DNA of 64,000 nucleotides from Otis tarda. Taxonomy: Eukaryota; Chordata; Aves; Otidiformes; Otididae. Below the pieces are notes generated by a model that made no database searches, was not told the DNA's origin, and saw only the letters and a program-made list of their open reading frames with translations. A program made the translations under genes and the position numbers. This document shows positions 1-24,935 of the stretch, in pieces. Location of the stretch: contig CM048552.1 in assembly GCA_026413225.1 (NCBI GenBank), forward strand, positions 55,505,001 to 55,569,000, read 5' to 3'. Position 1 is the stretch's first letter, and every line of letters begins with the position of its first letter.

Positions 1-13592
<13,592 letters not shown>

Positions 13593-13662
13593 GGCTCCCA
13601 GGACGCCGCTAGCCCGCCTCACGCGCGAGGAGCACGGCCCCCTCCCCTCAGGGACGCATCTG

Positions 13663-13692
13663 ATTGGCGGAGGCAGGGAAAAGAGAGCCAAT
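13663..13692. promoter_or_regulatory. L3MBTL2: Paired CCAAT boxes upstream of L3MBTL2
   Basis: An inverted CCAAT (ATTGG, 13663-13667, in the context GATTGGCGG) and a forward CCAAT (13688-13692, AGCCAATCCG) lie 71-100 bases upstream of the start codon. Both match the NF-Y core with good flanks. Binding itself is inferred. Confidence 0.6.
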
Positions 13693-13730
13693 CCGCGGAG
13701 AGCTTGTTCTGGCCTCGCTCCCTCTGCGAG

Positions 13731-13749
13731 GCACGACGGGAGGTGTAGT
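13731..13749 (-). promoter_or_regulatory. L3MBTL2: ZNF143/THAP11-type site (ACTACA-NN-TCCC)
   Basis: The minus strand reads ACTACACCTCCCGTCGTGC, which fits the ACTACANNTCCC core and the NGC end of the known ZNF143/THAP11 promoter motif. It lies about 140 bases upstream of the L3MBTL2 start codon, in the usual promoter position for this motif. Confidence 0.65.
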
Positions 13750-13892
13750 TCTTTTTCCGCCACGGCGGCGGTGAGGGGCGGCCATGGCGCCTGACGCCCG
13801 TCCCACCGAGGGGCGTGGGAGAGGCCGGGCGCGGCTCCTGGGTCCCCGGGCACAGCAGCGGGGAGCGGTGGTGGGCCTAGCGCCGCTGTTCT

Positions 13893-16542
13893 TGTAGTTC
13901 TGGATTAGCTCTCGCCGTCCCAGAAGCGTTTGTAAATAACCAAACAAAATGAAAAAAAAAACCAACAAGACCCCAAACTTCAGCCCCACAAACGGATTTG
14001 GTGCCCAGTACCCATCAGCATGTGGGTGCCAACTTAGCATCCCTGAAATCATGTGAGCCCCACCGAGGTGCACAGCTGGAGTTGTGTATTTTCAATGTAA
14101 CCAAGGATGCACGCGGATCCCTAAATACCTTGGGAAGTGGGAAGGATTTGGTTTGAGACGGGAGGGGTGCCTTTAGCGTGGCAAGGGACCTGATGTCACG
14201 CTGGCGATGCCTTTGTCCCCGTCTCGCATCACTGACATAACCAGCGTGTCGCCCAGGCTGGGGAACCGCCAGCGGATGCTGGTAAAGCGCTGCCAGGCAG
14301 GCAGGCAGGGTGCAGAGGACAGAGAATTCGCTCCTTCACTCCCACCCTGCCATGTCCAAGAATTGCACGGTAAATAACCCACGGGAGTTAACGTCCTCAA
14401 ATCATCAGCTTCAGAGATTTCATGGATAAATAGATGTTTTATTTGGCAAAGAAAGTATTACCTATGCAAAAGAGGCCCTGAAGTGCTTATTGTGCTATGC
14501 AATTGGTTTTAAAATTTTTATAGCATACCTTTTTCATAGTACAAATGTTTCTCTCCCTTTTGGCTTTTTTTTTCCTCATGGAAAAAGTAGTGGAGTCTTC
14601 ATTGTACTGGTAATAACATCCTTCACCTCAGCTTGCTGTGAAGAACAGCCAAGGAGCAAGTGTCTTACCGTATGTCTCTGGCATTGATTCTCTTTTACAC
14701 AAAAAGTAAGCCCCCTGGTGTTAGCTCTATTTTCCATTTCATTTTCCTTTTATTTTGTTACCACCTTCATTGTGTTAACACTATACAAAGAAAACAGAGG
14801 AAAAAAAAAACCAAACATGCCTGTACTAAACGTTCCGACTCTGTACAGACTTTGTAGTGAGCAGCTAAACAAATAATGTGTGAAACAGTTCCTCTCTCGT
14901 GCATATCGCATGGCCTTAGTTGCGGGCAAAAGTAAGGCAGCAGGGAAAAGGCTCATTCCAAAGGTTTACCTATGTGACAGATACACATGGATCGCTCTTC
15001 CAGACAATCCAAAGGCTCTAACATGAGGCCACAGCCTGTCGCAACACAAAGGAGTGTCACTGTCTGCGTGAACCACGCTGAGAATCCTGGGGTCACAGCC
15101 TAATTACAGGGGGACAGTGGTGGGGAGCTTGCAAAGCCTACTGCGTGCAACTTGATCAGCAAATTTCTGTAGCATCAGGTGTTGTCCAGGTTCAGGTTTT
15201 CCAAACAATCCTCCAGTGCTGTTAAGAAACAGGAAATTGCTTTTAAAGTATTTAATCAATGCAGTTGATAGCGAAATAAATTATAAAGGCTGTTATTCCC
15301 TTGCAAATACTGCTAGACTGCACTGCATGGCAGACAACAAAGCTGTTTCTAGAAAAGACACAGATACAAAATTAAAGGTTCATTAAATCTTTCTGCTGCA
15401 ATAATCTTTCATGTAACACATTATGAGCTATTGCTGGTGCGCATCCTCTGCTTCCTTTGAGGAGCTGAACAAGCAGCACTGCTCCCTCAGGTCACAGACA
15501 GGCTGGCTCAAGGCTTCTTGAGAGCTTAAACAAAAATGGGTTCTGTCTTGACAGAGAACAGGCTCAAAGGCAATCCTCATCCTATGGCTTGTTCATTTGT
15601 CATTGCAGTTCTAAATAAACCTTTTCAATAAATAATAGTATTTAAATAATTTCATATTAATTTGAATCAAGTTCAGATTGATTAAGGAATGCTTATATTC
15701 TCTTTAATAATAAAAACTTTGTTATATACCATTGGTCTTTGTAAAGCCAGCTCCTTTCTTTAAGGATATAACAGCACTGATAATCTCAAGAAACCAAATC
15801 CCAAAACTTAGATTAGACTTCACTTTTCCTATCATCTCCTCCCCTACTGCTGCTCTGGGCCTGGTCTCTGTTTTGATGCCATCTGAAATTAAAAATTTTA
15901 GAAAGATCATGATAAAAAGGCTGCTGTTAGCTGAAAGCAGAGAAGGAGTCCAGGATGCAACGGTAGGGGTTATTCCTGCAGGTCACAGGCCAGGCTGCTT
16001 TCTCAGAGCTGGATGCAGGCACTCAGCTCCAAGTTGTGCAGCTGGAGAAGGTTTTTGTACTTCAGCACCAGCTCTGTCCCTCATCACCACAACTCCCTTT
16101 AGGAGCACGGGCACACTCACTCTTTGGATTCTCTACTGGGAGTGTCCCCTCACCTGTACTCAGGTGGGGAGCTCATGCTTCAGGTTTCCAGGCTTCATAA
16201 ATTCATCTGCTGCTCCTCCTGAGCCTCCTCTCTATCATTTCAAAGAACTCATGAGAATCCTGGCAGTCCATGAGCCTAGTTTTATTTCCAGCACCAAGTG
16301 GCAGCCATTCTGGTTACAGGGCAGCTTCCAAATTCTTGAGTGCAGTGGGAAGTGGCGCATGGCTTTAGTAATGCTTTTCGTCTCATTTCCTATGCTGACA
16401 TTGTAGGAAAACAAAAAACATTGCAAGGGTTTCATTTCTGTCATCTGCAGTGGGGAAGGCAGCCATTTTGAAGACAAAATATTTACAGGCTTGTAACCCT
16501 TGGTCAGACGTTCTGTTATACTTACACTCTGGTCATACATAC
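13893..16542. other. Intergenic sequence, nothing recognised
   Basis: Ordinary AT-richer sequence between the CpG island and the first retroviral fossil. There is an A-rich patch near 13948-13962 and an AT-rich patch near 15600-15720. I found no exon, LINE or RNA gene. Regulatory elements cannot be excluded. Confidence 0.6.
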
Positions 16543-16940
16543 TGTTGTCCGAAAAAGATTTGTCACCCAGTGTGCAATGAGCCAATAATCACACACTCAG
16601 GAGAGACACTGGTCATTTATTTTCAGATTTGCGCAAGCCTGGGTGCTTGGTGGTCTCCTACAAATCAAGCACACCAAGCGAGACTCTCTGCAGTACACTT
16701 ACACATAAAACTTTTACATATTCAACTTTCTAATACATATGTATTAATAGGCTATTAAATGATTGGTTAGAGTCTCCTCACCTAGCATGTAAATTAGCAC
16801 ACATGCTCAGTACTGTTACTCCGCCTATTTCTTTTGAGTCAGTGGTACGATTTAGGTCGAGGGTCCGTGAGTCAGTGGTCATGGTGACCTCTGCCAAAAT
16901 TACCTTTCCCCTAGTTTCTTCACTAGTTGGCACCATATGC
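16543..16940 (-). mobile_element. Probable retroviral solo LTR fossil
   Basis: Read on the minus strand, this block has the layout of an avian endogenous-retrovirus LTR: an AT-rich promoter-like part, an AATAAA signal near 16620, and a GT-rich stretch, ending ...CGGACAACA. No internal retroviral genes adjoin it, so it looks like a solo LTR. The family is not assigned (ERVL-like or other), the edges are approximate, and no clear target-site duplication was found. Old fossil. Confidence 0.45.
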
Positions 16941-17156
16941 AAAGCATCCTCAAAACATTCTGATTAAAAGTTCTCCTCAAGGTTTAACTGGATGAATGTC
17001 CTTGGTTAAAGGATACTGACTGTTTGTTCTTCTGATTAGAGATGATTAAGTGTACAAAAAACATCTCCACTTAATAAAATGTTAGCTAAGTTTCAGAGTT
17101 AGTCTTCAACAATACTGTCTTTTGAAAAAGGAAAGTAAGGTAGAACAGCTCAGCAA

Positions 17157-17915
17157 ACCAACAAGGGAGCCTGTGGCATGCCTGGAGCATTTGGGATCAT
17201 ATTTTGCTTCTGTAGCCTGATTCTTCATTTCTCCTCCAGCTCCTTCTGAATCTTCTAGATCTTCTCCACCAACAAGGGCCACGAAGATGATAAAAGGGCT
17301 GGAGCACCTCTCTTATGAGGACAGGCTGAGAGAGTTGGGGCTGTTCAGCCTGGAGAAGAGAAGTCTCTGAGGAGACCTTATAATGGTCTTCCAGTACCTC
17401 AAGGGGGCCAACAAGAAAGATGGGGACAGGCTGTTTAGTAGGGCCTGTTGCGATAGGACAAGGAGTAATGGTTTTAAAATAGAGGGAGGTAGATTTAGAT
17501 TGGATATTAGGAAAAAATTTTTTACAATGCGAGTTGTAGAACACTGGAACAGGTTGCCCAGAAAGGTGGTGGAAGCCCCATCCCTGGAAATATTCAAGGC
17601 CAGGCTGGATGAGGCTCTGAGCAACCTGATCTAGTCGGGGATGTCCCTGCTCCTTGCAGGGGGGTTGGACTAGATGACCTTTGAATGTCCCTTCCAACCC
17701 TAACCATTCTATGATTCTATGATCACTAAGTGATAGTACCCTGCCTGTTGGGGATTAATACAGGTCAGGAAAGGAGATGACACACACACAAAGTAAAGGC
17801 AACAGGTCCCAGTGATCCAAGCTTGGAAAACAGCCTTCCACATGCACATCTTGGCTTGGGTGGGGGTGGCTCTCCCTTTGCAGGGGCTGCTGGGCAGACA
17901 GGAAGGCGAAAAAAA
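17157..17915 (-). pseudogene. EP300: Duplicated fragment of EP300 (intron 9 end plus first half of exon 10), split by CR1
   Basis: Bases 17165-17276 and 17729-17913 together match 56101-56396 inside EP300, in the same orientation. In transcript order this is the last ~170 bases of intron 9, the exon 10 acceptor and about 126 bases of exon 10 (KIX end and the KELEEKRR coiled segment). The first 112 bases differ at about seven positions. The copy contains intron, so it arose by DNA duplication and not by retrotransposition. It has in-frame stops, including at the codons for the Tyr of KIYKIQ and an Arg of EKRRTR, so it cannot encode the EP300 segment. The exon 10 acceptor (CCCCAACAG) is still present. 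A CR1 interrupts it at 17277-17725. Confidence 0.93.
17277..17725 (+). repeat. CR1 LINE 3' fragment inserted into the EP300 duplicate
   Basis: Typical CR1 3' end: begins near GGCCACGAAGATGAT, reads GGGCTGGAGCACCTCTC and AGGCTGAGAGAGTT, and closes with two TTCTATGA units. The last part of the ORF2 product is still open for 83 residues (17383-17634), with the conserved blocks RFRLDIRKKFF, HWNRLPRKVV and ARLDEALSNL, so this copy is younger than the one in L3MBTL2 intron 13. The parent EP300 locus lacks it, so it inserted after the duplication. Confidence 0.95.
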
Positions 17916-20900
17916 ATCATCCTTAATGTTACATTGATATTCTTATGTATTTACAGCAGCTTGTCATTAAATCACACTCTGCAATAGACACAGCGATTAA
18001 CCAGTTCATGTTGGGGAGCAAACAATCCAACCCCAGACCCAACAAGCATCCCAGATAAGGGCACGGGTACGAAGTTAACCTGTCCTTTCCTGCTATTTCA
18101 CTACCGTGCTAGCTCTGTCACTATACATCAACACAGCTCAACATACAAAGAGTAAAAAAGTAAAACAAAAAATGTGCCCAGATTTAAAAAAAGCACTATG
18201 CCCAATTCCAAGGCTGTCCTGAAAAGGGGAGAGAAGAGTTAACTGTCTGGGAGATAAACTTCATTTTTAAGTACTTACCCCATCCCTGTCCCCCAAGAAA
18301 TCCAGCTTTTGAGTGCTGAGCTGCGCTGCCTGTTTGATTCCTCTGCAAGCCTGGGCAGATGTGGGGCACCGCCGTGTCCTGCCAGCTCACCTTCCCCAGT
18401 ATCAGGGGTGGCCTGGAGGACCTGTAAGTCCAGCTAATAGCAGAAGACAAGCCATTACAACATCCATATGGCCTGGCACGTTCTGTGCAGTTTACCAAGA
18501 TGGAAACCCCTTCACGTGTGCTTTCCTAAGGCGCAGTTAAGGGCCTTCTCTCACTGTGTGTGGTGACACCAGGGAATTGGGCCCAGGTGACAGAAAAAAA
18601 GGCTTGAAATCCTTCGGTACAAGCTCAGATGGAGAAAACGGCAAGCAAACACAAGAGCACCTGAGGTCTTTATCTTTAAACTCATGATTTTGGGGTTCTA
18701 ACTTCTGGTGGTTCTAACCCAGCCAGTGAATGTGGTTACAACGTGCCATTAGGCCCAGGTCACAACTTGGGCCTTAGGCTGCCCAGGCTTACAGGCCTGG
18801 TGAGATATCCGTCGTCTGGCTCCCAAACCTCTCCTCACCAGGGAGCTTTGGAATAATAAATCTCGTTCTCCCCTTGAGTCCTCGGAGACAACTGAATTGT
18901 AGGAGAAACAGCCATGAGCTTCTGTAATCAGAAACTGGCTGAGCCTAACGGGGAAGGGAAAGGCGTTAGTCTCACTTTCCTGCCACTGCCAGCCGCTCAC
19001 GCCGCAGCAGTACAAACATGTTAAAAGCCTCTATATGCCTAGATAGGTGCCTGCCTGAATATGTACAGCTGCACGGAGCCTGGTGCACCTCGATGCAGTT
19101 GAAAATGAAGGCAAGAGGAGGACACATCTGTTGAAGCCACACAAAAGCCGTGGCGTGAGCAGGAAGGAGCCATTTTCTCAGGTGGCTCGCACACATCTCA
19201 TGCTCCACAGCATGGTCATTGCAGGAGGAGATTTCGGGTCTTCCCAGCATGTACCTGATCTTTTAAATTTATTTTGGATATTTACATATGTTTGGGACCA
19301 CTGAGCTGCAACTCAGTGCAACTTGCAGCACAAAGCCACATCGTGAGAAAATGAAATGTTGCAAGGTGAGATAAACAAGACCTTTGTAAGAAGTTGGGTC
19401 TTGATGAAAAATGTGCCTCTTTTTAATGGAAGCCATGCATTTCCATTGACCCAGGGCATGCACAGACAATCCCAGATGAGGATTTTCATTCAGCTTCACT
19501 TCTGCCCCCCTGGTCATTTTGAGAAGTGGCATCTTGGGTCTGTCTGCTTTGGGGCCCCCCTATCTCCTACACCACCATCACCATCTGCAGACCACTGCCA
19601 GAAAGGCAGTTATGAAGTCCTGTTGCCTGAACACAGTCCCACAGAACTTTCAGACCAGTCTCATCTGTTGCTTTAATTGCCGTCTTCCACTCTGCATGGG
19701 GCAGCTGAAGCTGCAGGGTGGCTCCTTATGACTCCAGAGGAGCATGGGCCAGTTAGCTCATCTCGTTTCACAGGTTGGAGAACGCCAGCCGGGCTGGGCA
19801 GTGTGTGCTGTGGGTTTCGGTGACAACGATATGTGAGGACAGGGACTTGTCTTGCCCATGGGTTTCCATGACTCAGTGTAGACCACAGCCTGGAAGCTGT
19901 TCGGGATAACAACTTGTGCAGAGCAAGTCTTGATCTTTGGCTGGACAGAGATGTGGTCTCCACCGCAGCTGGGATCAAAGCAAATGAAATTCTCTGCTTC
20001 AGCACAGTACTGATCTAGCACCACAGTGGGTAGCCAGTGCCTCTCCTATGACCTGTTGTCAGCTCTCCTTCCCCCAGGGGAACCTTTCAGGTCTTCTTCT
20101 TACAACAGAAAAGAAAATGTGTTGCTCCATGAACCAAGCAGGCTGCATGAGTTGTACAGGGATGGGCATCATTTTCCTTCCCCCCATACCTCCATGTGCC
20201 CCTATAATACCTTTTCAGGTGAGAAAGAGCACACGGTCCACAGGCCAGGACAGGAACAGCTTGGGTTACAGTAGATGGATTGAAAAGAGTATTTCCAAAA
20301 TGTCTGTCCTGAGGATCTTCTTTAGAGAGACTTGAAGTTACCAACCCGCTGCCAGAACAGCAGAACACAATTGCGGAGGGAGAATACGGGATTCCCTGAT
20401 TGCTGCTGTTGTTCTCGCTGTGATCTCAGGAAAAGCAAATGCCTGAAAGACCTTCAGCTTGGGAAGCTGGGGTTGCTATGATCAGAAAATGGGGCCAAGG
20501 CTTCCAGTGCTGTGTTGCAGCCTCACTCCTGCCCCACAGCCCCTACCCTTGCGACCACCACCCCTGGCAGTAGCGCAGAGGGCTGGGCCCTGGCTTACCA
20601 GGCCTCATTTCCCAGCCAACATTTAACACTCAAGTCCTACCTTCCAGCCCTTGGAGATCCTTCATATGTCAGCCCAGGGATGCTCCTCCATCTGAGCCCC
20701 TATCTGCACCAGCCCCAGAGTCCCTTGCTGCTGCGACTCTTCCTCCACAGGGTACACAGCATTCTACCCCATTTTAGAAAGGCTACACCAACGGTACGGG
20801 GCAACAAAGACAGCGAAAAGCAAAAGTGAAGGACTCTCTGCTTTTCCAGCAGAAGCTATGCACTTTCAACCAGAGGAGCGAGGTTGGCAAAAAATGGTCT

Positions 20901-22379
20901 TCTGGTAATGCCACTGTCACTGCCTTCCCATTCTCCTATTGCCTTGGGGACTGTGGGGTTATGGGGAGAAGAATAAAACACCCACTGATGGAGATTGTGG
21001 TTGCATCCGGCGTAGCTCTGTGTGCCCAAGATATGCCAGAGCCTGCCACCACCCAGCATACCTGGGGAAAACAACAGTTTGAGCCATGCCAGCTTCACCA
21101 GCAGCTATGATGGGCTTCAAATATGATGGGCTATGGGAGGTGGTGCCAACAGTAGTTCCTCCACCATGCTCCCTACAACAGGAAGCATAGACTGGAACCA
21201 TGGCTGATTGCCCATCGGCTACCCACAGCGCCAATTACAGAACAGGTTTCCCTTTCAAACATGCGCTGTGCGCGGGATCCCTGCTGGGGAGTTACCACCA
21301 AGACCCTATTCTAAGGGAGCGCAACTAAGGCAACTGAAGCAAATCATCAAACCCCCATTTTCCTAAACGAACTGCCAGATTGAAGTCAGGCAGGCAAATG
21401 CCAATGTACACAACATGTCTGTCAAGGATGACAGAGCAGCTCAGTGGCTTTTCAACCGTGATGCAGGCGTAAATGCTGCTGGAACCACTGCAGATGGAGT
21501 TATGCTTTCATGCTTTCAGGGGCTGGACTCTCAGGCCAAGATCTATAGCACGTGATCTGTTTTGACAAGCCTAGGGAGGAAATGGCTCCTTATGCAAACT
21601 GGCAGTTACCCAAGGGTTGTGTTGTAGGACGGCAGCCGCTAAGAGGGTTTGTAAAAACAAACATTCCCCAGCCAGGGCAACATATGGCTGTTCTTCAAAG
21701 AAAAGCTCGTTTTAAGGGTAGAAGGCTAGGAGGCCTCTTCACACACTCTGGAAGAACCAGTCATTAGGAGCAGATGCTTCTGACCACTGCTGTCTTTTCA
21801 ATACAGGACCCACTCCAGACTCTCCAGAGAGACTGGGCCAGAGTCCTCAAGTCTGGTTGCAGCTGGGAGCAGCACAATCAAGGATGTGTGTATGAAGACC
21901 ATCTTGGAAACCAGACATGGAATTTCTGGCAGAGGAACTAAGTGTGTCTCAAACACTGGAAGAAGCACTGGAAAAGGAAGCAGAAGATGGAATGGCCCTC
22001 GCTGTCACATCGTGTAGCTCAGCCTTGTCGTGGTGCTGCCACCACTTGTAAGAGGCCACAAGCTCTGTGTTACGTGAGTTACTCGGGCCCTGTCAGCCTT
22101 TGTCTGGACTTGCCTTGGCCTGCCAGGAGCTGTGCTGAACCTCGTTTCGCTGTTACAATAATTGTCTAATGACCAGATGACTGTTACCAACATTGTTTTA
22201 GTTTTCGTACAATTATCTGGTGTGACACTTACTGCGTACATATTATTGTAACTACAGATAGCAGCTCCTAGGGAGAAACCTATGTAACTGCTCGGCCTAG
22301 AGGGGGGAACAGACGCAGCCTGCAGGTCAACAACTGGTTGTGCAGCTGGTGTCAATAGGGATTCAGCTTTTATGACCAT
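17916..22379. other. Intergenic sequence, nothing recognised
   Basis: About 4.4 kb of mixed-composition sequence. Open frames here are short (up to about 110 codons), lie on both strands and have no familiar motif. I found no CR1 signature and no exon of a known gene. Part of 22,060-22,350 could be an old repeat, but I cannot place it in a family. Confidence 0.5.
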
Positions 22380-24118
22380 GGCACCCTCTTCGAGCATCAT
22401 GGACTGCTATGAAGAGATGGGATCCACCTGACCCAGGAAGCAAAATCATCTTTGTTAAGCTGCTCAGCCTGTGGAGAAGAGCTTTAAACTGGGGGCAACA
22501 GGTGAGGTACAGCAGAACTGACAATCAAATGAGGAAGTGATGGACTGGCTTGGCAAATGTTGCAGTGGTGATGTGGACAAGAGAGATCTTGATATATGGC
22601 AGACGGGGGCCCAAGCACATGTATGCATGAAAACAAGGATGTATTGGGAGGACAGCATCCTGGGGAAAGCTCTCATAACTTTTCTGGGAAAGCACATCTA
22701 GGTGCCTCTCTGAGGTTCCCTTCTTTCAGCAATCCCAGCTCCCTGAGACCAGTGGGAATGTCTGCAGCAAGGCAGACACTCTCTGTCAAGCAGAATCAGG
22801 TTAGAGAACATTTAAACAAACTAGACGTGCTCAAGTCCATGGGACTTAACAGTTGCACACCCAAGTGCTGAGGGAGCTGGTTGATGTCATTGCAAGACCA
22901 CTCTCTGTTATCTCTGAAAGGTCATGGTCATTGGGGGCAGTTCCTGAGGAGTGGAAGAATGAGAATCCTGTCTGGAAGGAGAACCTGGGCAACTACAGGC
23001 CAGTCATCCTCGCCTTAAGCCTTGTGAAGGTGACAAGGCAAATCTTCGCAGAAACCATTTCCAAACACACGAAGGACAAGAAGGTGAACGGAAGTAGTCC
23101 CTATAGATTTATGAAGGGGAAATCATGCTTAAGCAACCTGACAGCCTTATGTGATGAGATGACTGGGTTGGTGAATGAGAGGAGAGCAGTGAATGTTGTT
23201 TATCTTGAATTTACTTAAGGTTTTTTTTTACACCATCTCTGACAACTTCCTCACAAACTGAGGAAGCATGAGCTAGATAAAGAGATAACCAGGTGGACGG
23301 AAAGGATGGGATCACTAGCACAAAGTCCAGTGGAGGCAAGTCACTAGTGACGTACCCCAGGGTTGGTACTGGGGACAATACTGTTTCACATCATCTTTGT
23401 TAGTGACCTGAATGATGTGGCAGAGTACAGAGTACATCCTCAGGAAGTTCATAGATGGTACAGAACTGGGAAGGGTGGCTGACACACCAAAGGGTTGTGC
23501 TGCCATCCAGAGGGACCTCAACAGGCTAATGGAATGGGGTGATAGGAACTTCATGAAGTCTTGCACCTGGGAGGAACAATGCCATACACCAGCACGTGCC
23601 AGAAGGCAGCTTGGCAGAAAGGGGCCTGGAGGTCCTGGTGGCGAGTCGAACAATATGCTAACAACGTGCCCTCGTGGCAAAGGCAGCCAATAGCCTCCTC
23701 AGCTGCCTTAGGAAGGGCATTGCCAGCAGGTGGAGGAAGGTGATCCTGCCCCTCAGCACTGGTAAGGCACATCTGGAACGCTGCGTTCAGGTCTGAGCTT
23801 TCCAGTACAAGAGGGACATGGACATAATGGAGTGAGTCTAGCAAAGGGCCAGGAATATGAGGGGGCTGGAGCATGTGTCAGAGGAGAGGCTGAGAGATCT
23901 GGGACTGTTCAGCCTGAAGAAGAGAAAGCTCAGGGGGATCTTATCCCCCTTGGTGGGGGGAGTACGCAGAGAGGCTGTGGCACCTCCACCCTGGAGGTAT
24001 TTATCTTGACATTGCCCCACACAACCTGCTTTAAAGTGACCCTGCTTTGAGCAGAGAGGTGGACTAGATGATCTCCAGAGGTGCCTGCCCACCTCAGCCA
24101 TTCCGTGCTTCTGTAATA
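22380..24118 (+). repeat. CR1 LINE, longer degraded copy with ORF1 trace and RT remnant
   Basis: From about 22,780 to 24,118 the sequence follows CR1 ORF2 and the 3' end: AAGTCCATGGGAC..., GTGCTGAGGGAGCTGG, CTGGGCAACTACAGGCCAGT (the NYRPV motif of the RT), then the PQG-containing region and a decayed CR1 tail. Upstream at 22,399-22,440 the plus strand encodes DGIHLTQEAKSSLL, which resembles the DGxHLT block at the end of the CR1 ORF1 esterase domain. ORF1 and the RT lie too close together for a full element, so most of the ORF2 5' half is missing. Many stops: inactive and old. Confidence 0.85.
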
Positions 24119-24162
24119 ACAAGTGGTTCTGTATAGAATAGGGCATCTATGATGCTAGAATG

Positions 24163-24187
24163 TAAAAAAAAAAAAAAAAAAAAAAAA
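24163..24187. repeat. Poly(A) tract of about 25 bases
   Basis: Uninterrupted A run about 45 bases past the CR1 tail. CR1 elements do not normally end in poly(A), so it is probably an independent homopolymer expansion. Confidence 0.8.
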
Positions 24188-24500
24188 GCAAGCAGTGTAG
24201 ACACATACAGTCACAGGACAATACTGCAGGCTCATGGCTATAAGCAATTCAGTGATGGCCAAGTCATCAGAGTAACCAGGAGCTGAGTAAAACCAGTTTA
24301 AGGGGCAAAGAACAAATAAGCAACATAGGTAAAACACTCCACAAACAGTAAATTTGTACATAATGTGAAGCAATGAACAAGGAGTGAGCAAGGTGTAGAG
24401 TATTTTTTTTACAAACAGATGGCCCCAAGACTGAAGGAGAAACTGAACATTTGTGTTGGTTTTGTTTAGTGAGGGGGGGCTACAGTGGCAGCTTCTGCAA

Positions 24501-24752
24501 GAATCATAGAATCATTAGGGTTGGAAGGGTCCTTCAAAGGCCATCTAGTCCAACCCCCCTGCAAGAAGCAGGGACATCCCCAACCAGATCAGTTTGCTCA
24601 GAGCCCCGTCCAACCTGGCCTTGAATGGTTCCAGGGATGGGGCATCCACCACCTCTCCCAGTGCCTCACCACCCTCATTGTAAAAAATTTGTTCCTAACG
24701 TCTCATCTAAATCTACCTCCCTCTACTTTGAAACCATTACCCATTAAGCCTG
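24501..24752 (-). repeat. CR1 LINE 3' fragment (minus strand)
   Basis: Plus strand begins GAATCATAGAATCATTAGGG and runs through GTTGGAAGGGTCC, CCATCTAGTCCAACCCCCC and TTCCAGGGATGGGGCATCC, the reverse complement of the CR1 3' end. Truncated at its 5' side near 24,752. It appears to sit inside or beside an older LTR-like block. Confidence 0.95.
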
Positions 24753-24768
24753 GGAAGAGGTAGAGGGA

Positions 24769-24935
24769 AGCTGTTTTTGTTCTCTTTCTCATTATCCTGC
24801 TTTGGTTTTATTAATAATAGTAATGAATAAATAGTTCTCCCCAAGTTGAGTCTGTTTTGCCTGTAACAGAAACTTCAATGATCTCTCCCTGTCCTTATTT
24901 CAAACCTTGAGCCTTTTTGTTATATTATCAGGTTC
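24769..24935 (+). mobile_element. LTR-like fossil fragment
   Basis: The stretch around AATAAATAGTTCTCCCCAAG (24828 on), TGAGTCTGTTTTGCCTGTAA and GATCTCTCCCTGTCC resembles the 3' half of an abundant avian retroviral LTR family, by memory of that repeat. It is a fragment, incomplete at both ends, with a CR1 adjoining its left side. Family and exact edges are uncertain. Old. Confidence 0.4.

Noticed and set aside
24163-24187. Poly(A) run as the tail of a retrocopy
   Set aside because: No gene-like sequence precedes it; the neighbour is a CR1, which does not use poly(A) tails.
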